A DNA stretch of 64,000 nucleotides from Cloacibacillus sp. (GCA_036655895.1 JAVVPF010000007.1:1-64000), one strand, 5' to 3'. Positions 33,801 through 42,582 are shown, numbered from the stretch's first letter. Made by a program: numbers and translations. Notes: generated by a model from the sequence alone, not told the origin.

Positions 33801-34082
33801 ATGAAGCTTGCTAAGATAAAGCATAATGGGACGGAAGAGACGGCGTTTGTTATTTCGCGGGGGTTTGTGGGACTTGCGCGTTTTAATGAAGAAAAGCGCG
33901 CCTTTTGGGAGACTGATTTTGAGAGGCTCATCAATGGGCCCGATCTTGCGATGCTCAACAGATGGTATATGGCGGGGGGCCGCTCGATAGTGGAGAACAT
34001 CAGCCGAAAGTTTATCGTGCCGGCGGAAGAGGCTTGCGTCGTCGGCGAAGTTTTTGCGACGGAGGACGAAGGCCGCGCGTAG
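33801..34082 (+). CDS. small protein resembling the N-terminal domain of FAH-family hydrolases
   Basis: A 93-residue protein. Its start, MKLAKIKHNGTEETAFVISRGF (read in parts as MKLAKI and HNGTE), and the following LI-x-GPDLAML and VPAEEACVVGE resemble the small N-terminal domain found before the catalytic domain in fumarylacetoacetate hydrolase family proteins. The catalytic domain is absent: a terminator follows the stop by 14 bases. It may be a remnant or a free-standing domain. GGGGTG lies upstream of the ATG. It is divergent from iscR, with 139 bases between starts. Confidence 0.55.
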   Translation: MKLAKIKHNGTEETAFVISRGFVGLARFNEEKRAFWETDFERLINGPDLAMLNRWYMAGGRSIVENISRKFIVPAEEACVVGEVFATEDEGRA

Positions 34083-34095
34083 ATTACGCTACTAA

Positions 34096-34148
34096 AACGA
34101 GGCCGCCCCGCGGAGAGTTTCTCCAAACGGGGCGGCCTCGTTATTTTT
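34096..34148. terminator. terminator between the FAH-like gene and glgC
   Basis: A 14-bp stem AACGAGGCCGCCCC/GGGGCGGCCTCGTT (34096-34109 with 34129-34142) with a small inner hairpin (GGAG/CTCC) and T5 shortly after. It lies between convergent genes. Confidence 0.88.
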
Positions 34149-34160
34149 ATGGCAGAGCGG

Positions 34161-35462
34161 CTAGAAGCCGGAGCCTTCTGTGGTGAACATGCTTTCGTAG
34201 GAGCCGGGGATCTGCAGCTTTTTGCGCAGTTGTATCTTTGGCATTCCGACTACCACTATGCCGGAGGCGGGGTCTACATGGTAGCGCGCGGCGTCGGCTA
34301 CAGGGTCGTAGCCGATGGAGGTGCCGGCCGGGATGTGATTGTGCGCGTCAACTATGACGCGGCGCAGGCGGCAGTTTTCTCCGATGTCGACGTTCTGTCC
34401 GATTATCGTTTCTTCGATGACTGAGCCTGAGTTTATCACGCAGTTGCGCGAGAGCACGCTTTTGCGCACGTAGGCGCCAAGCACGCGGCTTGCCTCGGCG
34501 CGAAGGCATCCGTCCACGGAGCAGGAGTGATCCTTGTCGGGATAGGTGAAGCCGGGCGGGTCTGAGAAGGAGACTGTGCGTATCGGCCACTGAGGGTTGT
34601 ACAGCGAAAGCGCCGACGGGTGGTGCAGCAGGTCCATGTGCGCCTCCCAGTAGGCCTTGATGCTTCCTACGTCTTTCCAGTAGGGCCTGTCGCCGCCTGG
34701 CAGCACGTTGGTGGAGAAGTCGTAGGCCATCAGCTTGTAGCCTTTGAAGAGCAGCGGCAGTATGTCGCGCCCGAAGTCGTGGGTGCTGTCTTTGCGTTCG
34801 TTGTCGGAGAGCACCGATTCCTCAAGTATCTCGCGCTCAAAGATGTAGTTTCCCATCGAGACGAAGCTGTAGCCGGGACGTCCCGGTATCTCAGGCGGCA
34901 CGGCCGGCTTTTCGACGAAATCTATTATGCGCCCGTCTTCGTCCGTCGCGATGCAGCCGAACTGGCTCGCCTCGGACGAGGGAACGACATAGGCGGCCAC
35001 TGTGACGTCGGCCTTGTTGTCCATGTGATATGCGAGCATCTGTTCCACGTCCATTTTATAAACGTGGTCCGCCGCGAAGATGCAGATGCGGTCGGCGTCA
35101 AAGAGCGTTATAAGGTGCATGTTCTGGAAGATGGCGTCGGCGGTTCCTTCGTACCATCGTTCGCCGTCCCACATCTGCGCCGGTACTACGTTGACGAAGA
35201 AATCGCGTCCGCGCAGAGCGCCGCCGAACTGCCAGCCTTTGCCTATGTGTTCGTGCAGCGACTGGCTCTTGAACTGGATGAGGCAGTATATTGAGAAGAG
35301 GCCGCTGTTTACCATGTTTGAAAGTGCGAAGTCTATGATGCGGTATTTCGCGGCGAACGGCACAGCCGGCTTCGCCCTGTACCTCGTAAGCGGCATGAGG
35401 CGTTCTCCCTTGCCTCCGGCAAGGACCATGCCCAGCACACGTCCGTATTTGCCTTGTATCAT
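34161..35462 (-). CDS. glgC: glucose-1-phosphate adenylyltransferase
   Basis: Makes ADP-glucose for glycogen synthesis. The 433-residue protein has the nucleotidyltransferase start VLAGGKGERLMPLTRYRAKPAVPFA, the GTADAIFQN loop, DHVYKMD, and the substrate lysine region IDFVEKP, followed by a left-handed beta-helix with VINSGSVIEETIIGQNVDIG. AAGGAGG precedes the start. It is the last gene of a minus-strand glycogen block, downstream of glgA. Confidence 0.96.
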   Translation of the reverse strand: MIQGKYGRVLGMVLAGGKGERLMPLTRYRAKPAVPFAAKYRIIDFALSNMVNSGLFSIYCLIQFKSQSLHEHIGKGWQFGGALRGRDFFVNVVPAQMWDGERWYEGTADAIFQNMHLITLFDADRICIFAADHVYKMDVEQMLAYHMDNKADVTVAAYVVPSSEASQFGCIATDEDGRIIDFVEKPAVPPEIPGRPGYSFVSMGNYIFEREILEESVLSDNERKDSTHDFGRDILPLLFKGYKLMAYDFSTNVLPGGDRPYWKDVGSIKAYWEAHMDLLHHPSALSLYNPQWPIRTVSFSDPPGFTYPDKDHSCSVDGCLRAEASRVLGAYVRKSVLSRNCVINSGSVIEETIIGQNVDIGENCRLRRVIVDAHNHIPAGTSIGYDPVADAARYHVDPASGIVVVGMPKIQLRKKLQIPGSYESMFTTEGSGF

Positions 35463-35566
35463 AATAAGCCCTCCTTTTGTGATGAGGATTTGCGCCTGTT
35501 TTGATAGTTTCAGCTATTTCTAATTTCTTGATTTATTTTATACAACTTATCGCTAAATGTCTATTG

Positions 35567-37045
35567 TCAGGATGTAATAATGCTGTGATAAAGCTCAGCG
35601 TATTCCTTTGCGGAGCTGTTCCATGAGAAATCTTTTTTCATGGCGTTCCTGACTATGCGGTTCCATCTTTCGTCGTCGGTCTTTGCTTCAAGCGCGCGGT
35701 TGAGCGCCTCTTCAAATTCCGCGATGCTGTAGTCTGTGAATACGAAGCCGGTGCCGTCGGGAGAGGCGTCGGCGTCTATTACCGTGTCCGCGAGGCCGCC
35801 TGTGGCGCGCACTACCGGCACTGTGCCGTAGGCGAAGGCTATTAGCTGCGAGAGGCCGCACGGCTCAAAGAGCGACGGCATCACTAAAATATCGCCCGCG
35901 GCGTAAGCCAGGTGCGCGCTCTCCTCGCTGAACTCCGTTACGGTGCGCACGGACTCTGGGTGTCTTTGCGCGAAGTCCGCCAGTTTTCTGTTGTACATCT
36001 CGCTGCCGGAGCCGATTATCAGCGCGTAAATTTTATCCGGCATGAAGCGTTCCAGCGCGTCCAGCATGATGTCGACGCCTTTTTGTTCCGTGAGGCGTCC
36101 GACGAAGATGACGAAGGGCCGCCCGTCGTCCGTTATGCCGAATTTTTCCATCGCGGCGCGGCGGCAGCTTTTTTTGCCCTCTCTGTGCGCTATGTCGTAG
36201 TGCGCGGGCAGAAGCGGGTCTTTGTGCGGGTTCCAGACGTCGTAGTCTATGCCGTTTAAGATGCCGGAGAGTTTTGTTTTGTTTGCGGAGACTACGCCGT
36301 CAAGCCCAAACCCTCCGTCCTCCGTCTGTATGTCCCACGAATAGTTGGGGCTGACGGTGGTTATGGCCTCCGCCGTGTTTATTGCGCCCTTCATGAGGTT
36401 CAGTTGTCCGTAAAATTCCATTGAGGCGGGGTCTGCGGCGGAGAAGGCCTCTTCTTTGAAGCCCCAGCCGGGGAGGCATTCTCTCTGAAACAGCCCCTGA
36501 TGCGCCATGTTGTGTATGGTGTAGGCGGTGTCGTAGTCCGCCGCCATTTTTGAATAGTGCTTGTGCCATTTGAGCGCGCTCGGTATTATGGCGGCCGGCC
36601 AATCGTGCGCGTGGATTATCTGCGGCTTCCACCGCGCCGCGCGCGCCAGCTCGAATGACGCGTAGGAGAGACATAGCATCGGCTCCGCAGTCTGTCCGTT
36701 CATTCTTTCGGGATAGATATTTTCGTCGCAGAACAGCTCGTCATTTTCCAGAATATAGATCGGAAGGCCGTCAAGCTCCGCGCGCCACAGCTTCGCCGTA
36801 AGGGCGCGCCAGTTTATGGCGATTGCGATAGAGCCGATGGGGCGGCTGTGCAGAGCGCCCAAAGCGCGCGCTTTTTCCAGCACGCCGGGCCAGCCCGGCA
36901 TCAGCACGCGCGCGTCGACGCCCGCTCCGCGAAGCGCCTTGGGCAGAGAGCCGACAACGTCGCCAAGGCCGCCCTTTTTGGCAAGAGGCGCGCATTCCGG
37001 CGCTACGTGCAGGATTTTAGTTATGAACTGATCTGAGTTTTTCAT
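35567..37045 (-). CDS. glgA: glycogen synthase (ADP-glucose type)
   Basis: Elongates alpha-1,4-glucan from ADP-glucose. A 492-residue GT5 enzyme with the N-terminal KxGGLGDV loop (AKKGGLGDVVGSLPKAL near residue 22), HAHDWPAAI, NPHKDPLLPAHYD, FVGRLTEQKGVD and the C-terminal EPCGLSQLIAFAYGTVPVVRATGGLADTV (shown here in two parts: EPCGLSQLIAFAYGT and RATGGLADTV). ATG 37045 is preferred: it begins MKNSDQFITKILHVAPE and a longer in-frame start would overlap the previous gene. Thirteen bases separate it from the upstream fusion gene, so the block is one operon. Confidence 0.95.
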   Translation of the reverse strand: MKNSDQFITKILHVAPECAPLAKKGGLGDVVGSLPKALRGAGVDARVLMPGWPGVLEKARALGALHSRPIGSIAIAINWRALTAKLWRAELDGLPIYILENDELFCDENIYPERMNGQTAEPMLCLSYASFELARAARWKPQIIHAHDWPAAIIPSALKWHKHYSKMAADYDTAYTIHNMAHQGLFQRECLPGWGFKEEAFSAADPASMEFYGQLNLMKGAINTAEAITTVSPNYSWDIQTEDGGFGLDGVVSANKTKLSGILNGIDYDVWNPHKDPLLPAHYDIAHREGKKSCRRAAMEKFGITDDGRPFVIFVGRLTEQKGVDIMLDALERFMPDKIYALIIGSGSEMYNRKLADFAQRHPESVRTVTEFSEESAHLAYAAGDILVMPSLFEPCGLSQLIAFAYGTVPVVRATGGLADTVIDADASPDGTGFVFTDYSIAEFEEALNRALEAKTDDERWNRIVRNAMKKDFSWNSSAKEYAELYHSIITS

Positions 37046-37058
37046 GCCGGCCCCCGCG

Positions 37059-40000
37059 TTAGTGTCCGCGGAAAACGGTACCATAAGCCTTTTCACAATA
37101 TTCGTGCACCACCCTGTGAGTATTGAAGTAGCTTGCGTTCACCGCTATTGCGAATTTCATCATGCTTATCCACTTTGCGCGGTTCGTGTAATAAGTGGGG
37201 ATTATCTTCTCCTCAAGCTTATTATAGAGGTCGACCGCGTCCTCCGCCTCATTATACTCCACCATTTCGTTTTCGGTAGGCTCCGGCCCGATGGCCCAGC
37301 CCGTTCTGCCCTCGATGCAGCCCTCTATCCACCAGCCGTCCAGCACGGAGAAGTTCATGACGCCGTTGTGGACGCACTTCATGCCGCTCGTGCCTGAGGC
37401 TTCGCGCGGACGCATCGGCGTGTTGAGCCAGAGGTCCACGCCCGCGGTTATCACCTTGGCGGGGCCCATGTTGTAATTTTCGATGAAGACTACCGGTATC
37501 GTAGTCCCAAGCTCCGCCGATATTCTGTTTATCTTCTGGAGTATATCCTTGCCGGGTTCGTCGTGCGGGTGCGCCTTGCCGGAAAAGACGAACTGCACTT
37601 TGCCGCCGCCCACTTCCACGAGGCGTTTTATGTCTGAGAAGACGAGGTCCGCACGCTTGTAGGTGGCCGCGCGTCGCGCGAATCCTATTGTCAGCACGTC
37701 GGCGTCTAGCTCCTGCCCGGTCTCTTCAAGCACCAGAGCAAGCAGCTTCATCTTCGCCGCCTGATGCGCCTTCCATATTTCGTCGTTTGGTATGTGCAGC
37801 GCCTGCATGAGGCGCGAAGGGTCGTTGCGCCAGCCGGGGATGTGTTTGTCGTAGAGGCGCGCGAAGCTCGGAGAGGTCCACGTCGTCGTATGCACGCCGT
37901 TTGTCACCCAGTCTATAGACTGGTCGCTGAACATAGCGCGGCTCACCATCGCGTGTTTGTGAGAGACGCCGTTTACGTAGCGCGAGAGCTTGAGCGCGAG
38001 GTCCGTCATGGAAAGGCCGCTGCCGCCGATGTTCTGGCGCAGTATCTGCGCGAAGTTCCCGTCCAACACCTCGTTTATCAGGTCGTACGAGAAAAAGTCG
38101 TGTCCCGCAGCCACTGGCGTGTGCGTCGTGAAGATGACCTGATTCTTTACCTTTTCGAGGTCCCCGTAGCCCTGCTCGCGCAGCAGCTCCAGCGTGATGA
38201 AGCCCGCGTGACCCTCGTTCAGGTGGAAGGTGGTGACGTTGCGGAAGCCCATGTCGCGCAGCAGCCGCAGGCCGCCTATGCCAAGTATCAGCTCCTGACA
38301 TAGGCGGTATTTGTTGTCTCCGCCGTAAAGCTCCGCAGTAAGCTGTCTGTCCTCAGGGCAGTTCTCCGGCAGGTCCGTGTCGAGGAAGAATATCGGAAGC
38401 GAGTGCCCCGACTGGCCCACCAACGTATAGCACCACACGCCTACGCTTACGGGACGGTTGTTCATTGTGATCGTGATCCGGTTTGGCAGCTGCGTCATAA
38501 ATTCGCGCGGGTTCCACTCGACGGGGTATTCCGTCTGACGCCCCTCTTTGTTTATCTTCTGGGCGAAGTAGCCCTTTTTGTAGAGCAGCGTAATTCCTAC
38601 CATAGGCACTCCAAGATCCGCGCCGCTTTTTAAAATATCTCCGGCAAGCACGCCCAGGCCGCCTGAATAGGTCGGTATCTCAGGCATGAGCGCTATCTCC
38701 ATTGAAAAATAGGCGATGTTTCTAAAGGCTGGGTCGCACTCAAGAGTTGAAAGCAGCGACGCCGCAAGGTTTGTTCCAAAATTCATGCCCGTTACACTCT
38801 CCAATCCATTGTTCTCCGATTTTGTTTCGTAGGCAACTTCTTCTTTTTCTTCTTCTTTGAGCCGCGGCATCACCGCAAGCTCCGCCACGACCACGGCGTT
38901 TGGATATTCCGCCGTATTGCCGCGCGCCTCTTTTAAATCTTCGATAAGGCCGGATATAATATCTTTGCCGGCGGCGTGCGAGGCAAGCTGCGCCGCGCGC
39001 ACCGCGCAGGCAATGGCCTGTTTCGTCTCCACTCCCGCTATGTCGTTGAAAAACCAGCCGCACGAGGTGTACATGAACATGCGCATACGCTGCATTTCAA
39101 GCATCTCCGCCGTCCTGTCGGCCGCGGCTTCTGATATTCCGTCCAGCCTGCCGGCTACGAAAGCTCTTTTTTGCGCCGTTCGTTCTTCTTTTGAAAGATG
39201 GAGGCCGCATCTGTAAAGCTCTATCGCCTCGTTGCGCAAAGCCCAGGGGTCGCCGTATTCCCGCACGGCCTCTTCGTAAATCTCGTCGACGCGCGCGGCA
39301 AGCTGGTCAAAAGCAAAACGCAGCGGCCCGCGCCATTTCTGGTTCCAGCCGGCCTCTCCGCCGGTGCTGCATCCGCAGTCCGAGCGCCATCTTTCAACGC
39401 CGTGTACGCAGGACCATGAGGTGTTTTCCTCAATGACGCACCGCGCCCGCGCCGGATGTTTTTCTATGAACTCCGCTATCGAAGGCAGCGAAACGTTTGG
39501 TGCGGATGCTGTCTGTTCAAAAAAGCGCGCAAGCGCCATCTCTCCGAATTTATGGTGGTGGCCGTAGCTTTCGCCGTCCGTCGCAGTAAGCAGCAGCCGG
39601 TCGTCGCCCTCCGCCGCGGCCCGCATCACCGTTTGCGCAAAAAGGTCGCCGTTGTTGAGCAGCCCTCCGAAGGCGATGTCGCGGGCAATTCCGTCGTGAT
39701 AAAAAATTATCGTGATGGAGCGCCCTGAGGGCAGAGTGCAGAGGTAGGGCCTCGTGACGTCGAGACCAGCACCGCCCGGCGTTGGGTGTGTGCCGTTTTC
39801 GTCGATGACCGCGCGGCACTGACGCGGCGCAAGAATGGTAAATTTTATCCCGCAGCAGGCGAGCGTCTCTAGCGTCTGTGTGTTTGCCGCAGTCTCCGGG
39901 AGCCACATCCCCTCCGGAGCGCGCCCGAACCTGTACCGAAAATCCTCTATGCCCCATATCGTCTGCGTAAGCCGGTCGCTGTCCGAAGCAAGCGGCATTA

Positions 40001-40322
40001 TGATATGGTTGTAGGCCTGCGCAATGGCCATCCGTCCAGAAGAGGTGATAAGATGATAGAGCGCCGCGTCGCGGCCCTCTATCCACCGATGCAGCGTAGG
40101 CCCGAAATCAAAACTCATCTGGGAGTAGTTGTTTATTATGGATTTTATCCGCCCGTCGCCGCCCAATATTTTTGCGCAGCTGTTAGGCTGATAGCACTCG
40201 GCGTAAATTCTTTCGTTCCAGTCGTGCGCGGGAGCCGCAGTCGCGTCCCGCGGCACGTCGCCGCTCCATGGGTCCTCCCGTGTAGGCTGATAAAAATGCC
40301 CGTGTATAACAATATTTATCAA
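37059..40322 (-). CDS. GH57 glycosidase (DUF3536) fused to alpha-glucan phosphorylase
   Basis: A 1087-residue fusion. Residues 1 to about 290 are a GH57 barrel with HGHFYQPTREDPW at the start, catalytic Glu143 in MWLPETAAN and Asp249 in TDGESYGHHH; a helical DUF3536-like part runs to about 505. After an acidic linker a full alpha-glucan phosphorylase (about 530-1087) follows: FSMEIALMPEIPTYSGGLGVLAGD in parts FSMEIALMPE and YSGGLGVLAGD, HLNEGHAG, TPVAAGHD, and PLP lysine 982 in GTSGMKC. The start is TTG 40322, seven bases after AAGGGGA; upstream ATGs lack such a site. One polypeptide could trim or rearrange branches and then release glucose 1-phosphate. Confidence 0.9.
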   Translation of the reverse strand: MINIVIHGHFYQPTREDPWSGDVPRDATAAPAHDWNERIYAECYQPNSCAKILGGDGRIKSIINNYSQMSFDFGPTLHRWIEGRDAALYHLITSSGRMAIAQAYNHIIMPLASDSDRLTQTIWGIEDFRYRFGRAPEGMWLPETAANTQTLETLACCGIKFTILAPRQCRAVIDENGTHPTPGGAGLDVTRPYLCTLPSGRSITIIFYHDGIARDIAFGGLLNNGDLFAQTVMRAAAEGDDRLLLTATDGESYGHHHKFGEMALARFFEQTASAPNVSLPSIAEFIEKHPARARCVIEENTSWSCVHGVERWRSDCGCSTGGEAGWNQKWRGPLRFAFDQLAARVDEIYEEAVREYGDPWALRNEAIELYRCGLHLSKEERTAQKRAFVAGRLDGISEAAADRTAEMLEMQRMRMFMYTSCGWFFNDIAGVETKQAIACAVRAAQLASHAAGKDIISGLIEDLKEARGNTAEYPNAVVVAELAVMPRLKEEEKEEVAYETKSENNGLESVTGMNFGTNLAASLLSTLECDPAFRNIAYFSMEIALMPEIPTYSGGLGVLAGDILKSGADLGVPMVGITLLYKKGYFAQKINKEGRQTEYPVEWNPREFMTQLPNRITITMNNRPVSVGVWCYTLVGQSGHSLPIFFLDTDLPENCPEDRQLTAELYGGDNKYRLCQELILGIGGLRLLRDMGFRNVTTFHLNEGHAGFITLELLREQGYGDLEKVKNQVIFTTHTPVAAGHDFFSYDLINEVLDGNFAQILRQNIGGSGLSMTDLALKLSRYVNGVSHKHAMVSRAMFSDQSIDWVTNGVHTTTWTSPSFARLYDKHIPGWRNDPSRLMQALHIPNDEIWKAHQAAKMKLLALVLEETGQELDADVLTIGFARRAATYKRADLVFSDIKRLVEVGGGKVQFVFSGKAHPHDEPGKDILQKINRISAELGTTIPVVFIENYNMGPAKVITAGVDLWLNTPMRPREASGTSGMKCVHNGVMNFSVLDGWWIEGCIEGRTGWAIGPEPTENEMVEYNEAEDAVDLYNKLEEKIIPTYYTNRAKWISMMKFAIAVNASYFNTHRVVHEYCEKAYGTVFRGH

Positions 40323-40463
40323 GTGCGTTCCCCTTATTTCCCAGAAAATTTTAATTGCCATAACCATTTTGCATGTTATTATTATACTATTAAAAATCTA
40401 TAAATTTTAAAGAGTTAGTTAAGATGTTGTAAAATCAGGCTTTTCCCACAGGGAGGAATTGGG

Positions 40464-41027
40464 ATGCTCGAAGATCTTTCGGCTCACGTGCTCGATATTT
40501 CCGAAAACAGCACGAGGGCCGGCGCAACTGAGATAGAGGTCACGATAAAAGAGGACGAAAAAGAAGATCTGCTGCTCTTTTCCGTGAAGGACAACGGCAA
40601 AGGCATGACGCCCGAGTTTGTGGCGAAGGTGACGGATCCGTTCACCACGACGCGCACGACGCGCCGCGTAGGTATGGGGCTGCCCTTTTTGCGTCAGTCC
40701 TGCGAACTGTGCGGCGGCGGCCTTCAAATCGAGTCCGAAGTCGGAGTAGGCACAAAAACCACGGCGACCTTCATGCTCTCAAGCGTAGACAGGCCTCCCC
40801 TTGGAGACGTCGCCGCCTCCGTTATGACTTTGATAATGGGCGCGCCCGCGGTCCACTGGGTCTACAGACATTCCATAAACGGCATGGAGTATGTGATGGA
40901 CACGGACGAGATAGTGGAGGCGCTGGACGGCGACCGCGATATGCTCGCCTCGCCCGACGTCGGCCTCTGGATAATGGAGACGATAAAAAGCGAACTTTGC
41001 GCGCTGCGTCAGGGGCAAACTGCGTAA
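40464..41027 (+). CDS. stand-alone GHKL (histidine-kinase-type) ATP-binding protein
   Basis: A 187-residue protein with a complete GHKL ATPase domain: N box DISENSTRAGA (residues 11-21), G1 box DNGKGM near residue 44, and G2 box GMGLPF near residue 73, then FMLSS. There is no dimerisation/phospho-acceptor domain or sensor, so it is not an ordinary sensor kinase. A C-terminal extension (110-187) has unknown fold. Such proteins occur near redox enzymes in anaerobes and as anti-sigma-like factors; its partner is not evident here. AGGGAGGA precedes ATG. The gene stands alone, divergent from the glycogen operon. Confidence 0.8.
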   Translation: MLEDLSAHVLDISENSTRAGATEIEVTIKEDEKEDLLLFSVKDNGKGMTPEFVAKVTDPFTTTRTTRRVGMGLPFLRQSCELCGGGLQIESEVGVGTKTTATFMLSSVDRPPLGDVAASVMTLIMGAPAVHWVYRHSINGMEYVMDTDEIVEALDGDRDMLASPDVGLWIMETIKSELCALRQGQTA

Positions 41028-41084
41028 ACATCCGAATCGGGGCCCCAAAGATTATCATTTCTGCGGAATATCTCATGGCAGGAC

Positions 41085-41112
41085 TTGAATTTTTTGAATC
41101 GCCTACTATAAT
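41085..41112 (+). promoter_or_regulatory. promoter of the structured small RNA
   Basis: TTGAAT (41085-41090) and a consensus TATAAT (41107-41112) are 16 bases apart. No coding sequence with a ribosome site follows; a structured segment and a terminator follow. Confidence 0.7.
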
Positions 41113-41118
41113 GCGTCT

Positions 41119-41366
41119 TAAAGACGAATAGACTTGAATTTCCCTGCTGGGTGCGTGCGTCATGGGTTGAGTCTTGAGCCAACAACTAATCCCGTTTGGG
41201 ATGTTCTCCGAAGGCGGAGGAGATACTTTTTGTATCGACCAAGTTAAGCGGAAACCTCCCTTATCCTTTATTAGGATCGGGTCAAGGCCTCCCATGCACG
41301 GCTCCGCGGGGGTTTATACTTATAAAAAGAGGTTTGCGCGAAATTTTCGGCAAACCTCTTTTCGTT
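41119..41366 (+). ncRNA. independent structured small RNA, possibly 6S RNA
   Basis: About 250 bases between a good promoter and a strong terminator, with no plausible gene on the plus strand. The outer parts pair as a long interrupted stem: CCCTGC, GGGTG, CGTGC and CATGGG near 41142-41166 against CCCATGCACGG and CGCGGGGG near 41291-41312. CTTGA and TCAAG extend it. Inside are short hairpins ATCCC/GGGAT, CTCCG/CGGAG, GATAC/GTATC and ATCCT/AGGAT. The long closing stem, the TTGAGCC segment on the 5' arm and the lone expression recall 6S RNA, which binds RNA polymerase; family assignment is not certain. Confidence 0.55.
41325..41362. terminator. terminator of the small RNA
   Basis: A 13-bp perfect stem AAAAGAGGTTTGC/GCAAACCTCTTTT (41325-41337 with 41350-41362), followed by T-rich sequence. 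It lies before the 3' end of the minus-strand gene at 41388 and can act in both directions. Confidence 0.88.
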
Positions 41367-41387
41367 ATTTTTATCGTTATTTTTATT

Positions 41388-41618
41388 TCAGTCTGTATAT
41401 CCCAATTCTTTTTTTGTCTTTTCTATATCGGCGGCGGTCGTCTCTATCCACCGTTTAAGCTTATCCTCGGGGATTTTCTGGGATTTCGGGTCGTTAAGCA
41501 GCGTATCCAGCTTCTTTTGCTGGATCTTCAGCCACTCGACCTTTGATTCGCGGGCTTCTATGTCCGAAACGGCGTTGCCGCGTTCGCCGTCGTCTTCCTT
41601 AACAAAGGCTCGGCTCAT
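41388..41618 (-). CDS. small conserved-looking helical protein, function unknown
   Basis: A 76-residue, highly charged protein predicted as two helices: MSRAFVKEDDGERG at the start, then SKVEWLKIQQKKLDTLL and KLKRWIETTAADIEKTKKEL. The start MSRAFVKEDD is also seen at the beginning of small bacterial proteins annotated only as hypothetical. AAGGGGGG lies upstream of ATG. It is 19 bases downstream of the L,D-transpeptidase gene, in the same direction, so probably in one transcript. I do not recognise a function. Confidence 0.65.
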   Translation of the reverse strand: MSRAFVKEDDGERGNAVSDIEARESKVEWLKIQQKKLDTLLNDPKSQKIPEDKLKRWIETTAADIEKTKKELGYTD

Positions 41619-41637
41619 GACAGTCCCCCCTTTTGTT

Positions 41638-42174
41638 TTATATTGTCTCCCTGGAGAATGGGAGCTTCTCGTTCTTTTCCACTATCACTACCTTCATCTT
41701 GGGCTTTACATACTTCACAAGGTCCTCGATGTCGGCGTTGCGCAGGCGCACGCAGCCGTGAGTGGCCCACCTGCCCACGGACCACGGGGCGTTTGTCCCG
41801 TGAATGGCTATCTCCCATTTGTTATAAAAGGATATGAGCTTCGTGCCGTAGACGCCCGCCTTCGCCTCGCCCGGTTCGTCAAACCACGCCGGATCGAATA
41901 CAAGTTTTTCCGCGTCCGGTATCACCCTGTAAATGGTGAAGGTGCCAGTGGGAGTTATGAGGTCCATGCGCGAAGTCTTCTCCTTGCCTCTGCCCTTGCC
42001 GATAGATACCGGCCAGCTCTTTACAACGCTTTCGCCCTTTACCAAAGAAAGTCTGAGCTGCTGCTTGTTTATCCGGATCCAGTATTCATCCTGCTTTGGG
42101 TTCCATTGAGCGGCTGAGGCGGCCGCCGCGAAAAGGAAAATCAAAAGAACCGCTGAAAGAAAAATCTTTTTCAT
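41638..42174 (-). CDS. L,D-transpeptidase (YkuD domain), exported
   Basis: A 178-residue periplasmic or cell-wall enzyme that makes 3-3 peptidoglycan cross-links or attaches proteins to peptidoglycan. It has a signal peptide (MKKIFLSAVLLIFLFAAAASA, cleavage before AQW) and the YkuD active site: HGTN near residue 128 and THGCVRLRN with the catalytic Cys. No peptidoglycan-binding or LysM domain is present, so it is the minimal form. GGAG lies upstream. Confidence 0.92.
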   Translation of the reverse strand: MKKIFLSAVLLIFLFAAAASAAQWNPKQDEYWIRINKQQLRLSLVKGESVVKSWPVSIGKGRGKEKTSRMDLITPTGTFTIYRVIPDAEKLVFDPAWFDEPGEAKAGVYGTKLISFYNKWEIAIHGTNAPWSVGRWATHGCVRLRNADIEDLVKYVKPKMKVVIVEKNEKLPFSRETI

Positions 42175-42313
42175 AAGAACACTCCATTTTTTTAAAACTG
42201 GTTCATATTATACAACATTATCCTAAGGTTGAAAAACACAAATGACCGAAAGGCACATCTCGCATTTTGCGGTTTGTCGATAAGTTACTTCTAAAAGCAA
42301 ATTTCGTATCCCA

Positions 42314-42341
42314 TTGACTAAATGGCGTATTTGCGTATATT
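42314..42341 (+). promoter_or_regulatory. promoter of the mutAB-meaB leader
   Basis: TTGACT (42314-42319) and TATATT (42336-42341) are 16 bases apart, just before the cobalamin riboswitch. The same layout occurs at 48345-48372. The sequence from 42175 to 42313 is AT-rich and shows no gene. Confidence 0.72.
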
Positions 42342-42364
42342 ATATGCACAAATCAAATAAGTAC

Positions 42365-42498
42365 TGCGGATTTTTGGGAATCAGGTGAAAAACCTGAACG
42401 GCCCCGCCACTGTAACCGGGACGAAAGCGCATATGCCACTGAAGAGATTCGGGAAGGCGCGCCAGTAGGACGAACGGAAGCCAGGAGACCTGTCCGCA
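42365..42498 (+). promoter_or_regulatory. cobalamin riboswitch 1 (before mutA)
   Basis: A full B12 riboswitch aptamer. The outer stem pairs TGCGGA (42365-42370) with TCCGCA (42493-42498); the core has GGGAATCAGGTG, CCCCGCCACTGTAACCGGG and the B12 box GAAGCCAGGAGACC near 42477. After the aptamer, GCGGGCGG (42523-42530) can pair with CCGCCCGC (42584-42591), which would break the terminator stem at 42583-42598. So it should control transcription. In most cases B12 binding turns such genes off. Confidence 0.95.
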
Positions 42499-42582
42499 AC
42501 AGAGAGTTGAGACAGTTTCTGCGCGGGCGGAGATTGCCGCTTTGCGTCACACTCCTTCCTCTTCGACGCATAAACTCACAAG

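Noticed and set aside
41028-41131. Short in-frame tail after the GHKL gene (IRIGAPKIIISAEYLMAG) as a missing C-terminus by frameshift
   Set aside because: It has no own start signal, overlaps the RNA promoter, and the GHKL protein already ends normally; evidence for a frameshift is lacking.
41174-41546. Plus-strand frames of 94 and 116 codons over the small RNA
   Set aside because: No ribosome site, they run through the terminator hairpin, and the products look like translated structured RNA and antisense of the 76-residue gene.
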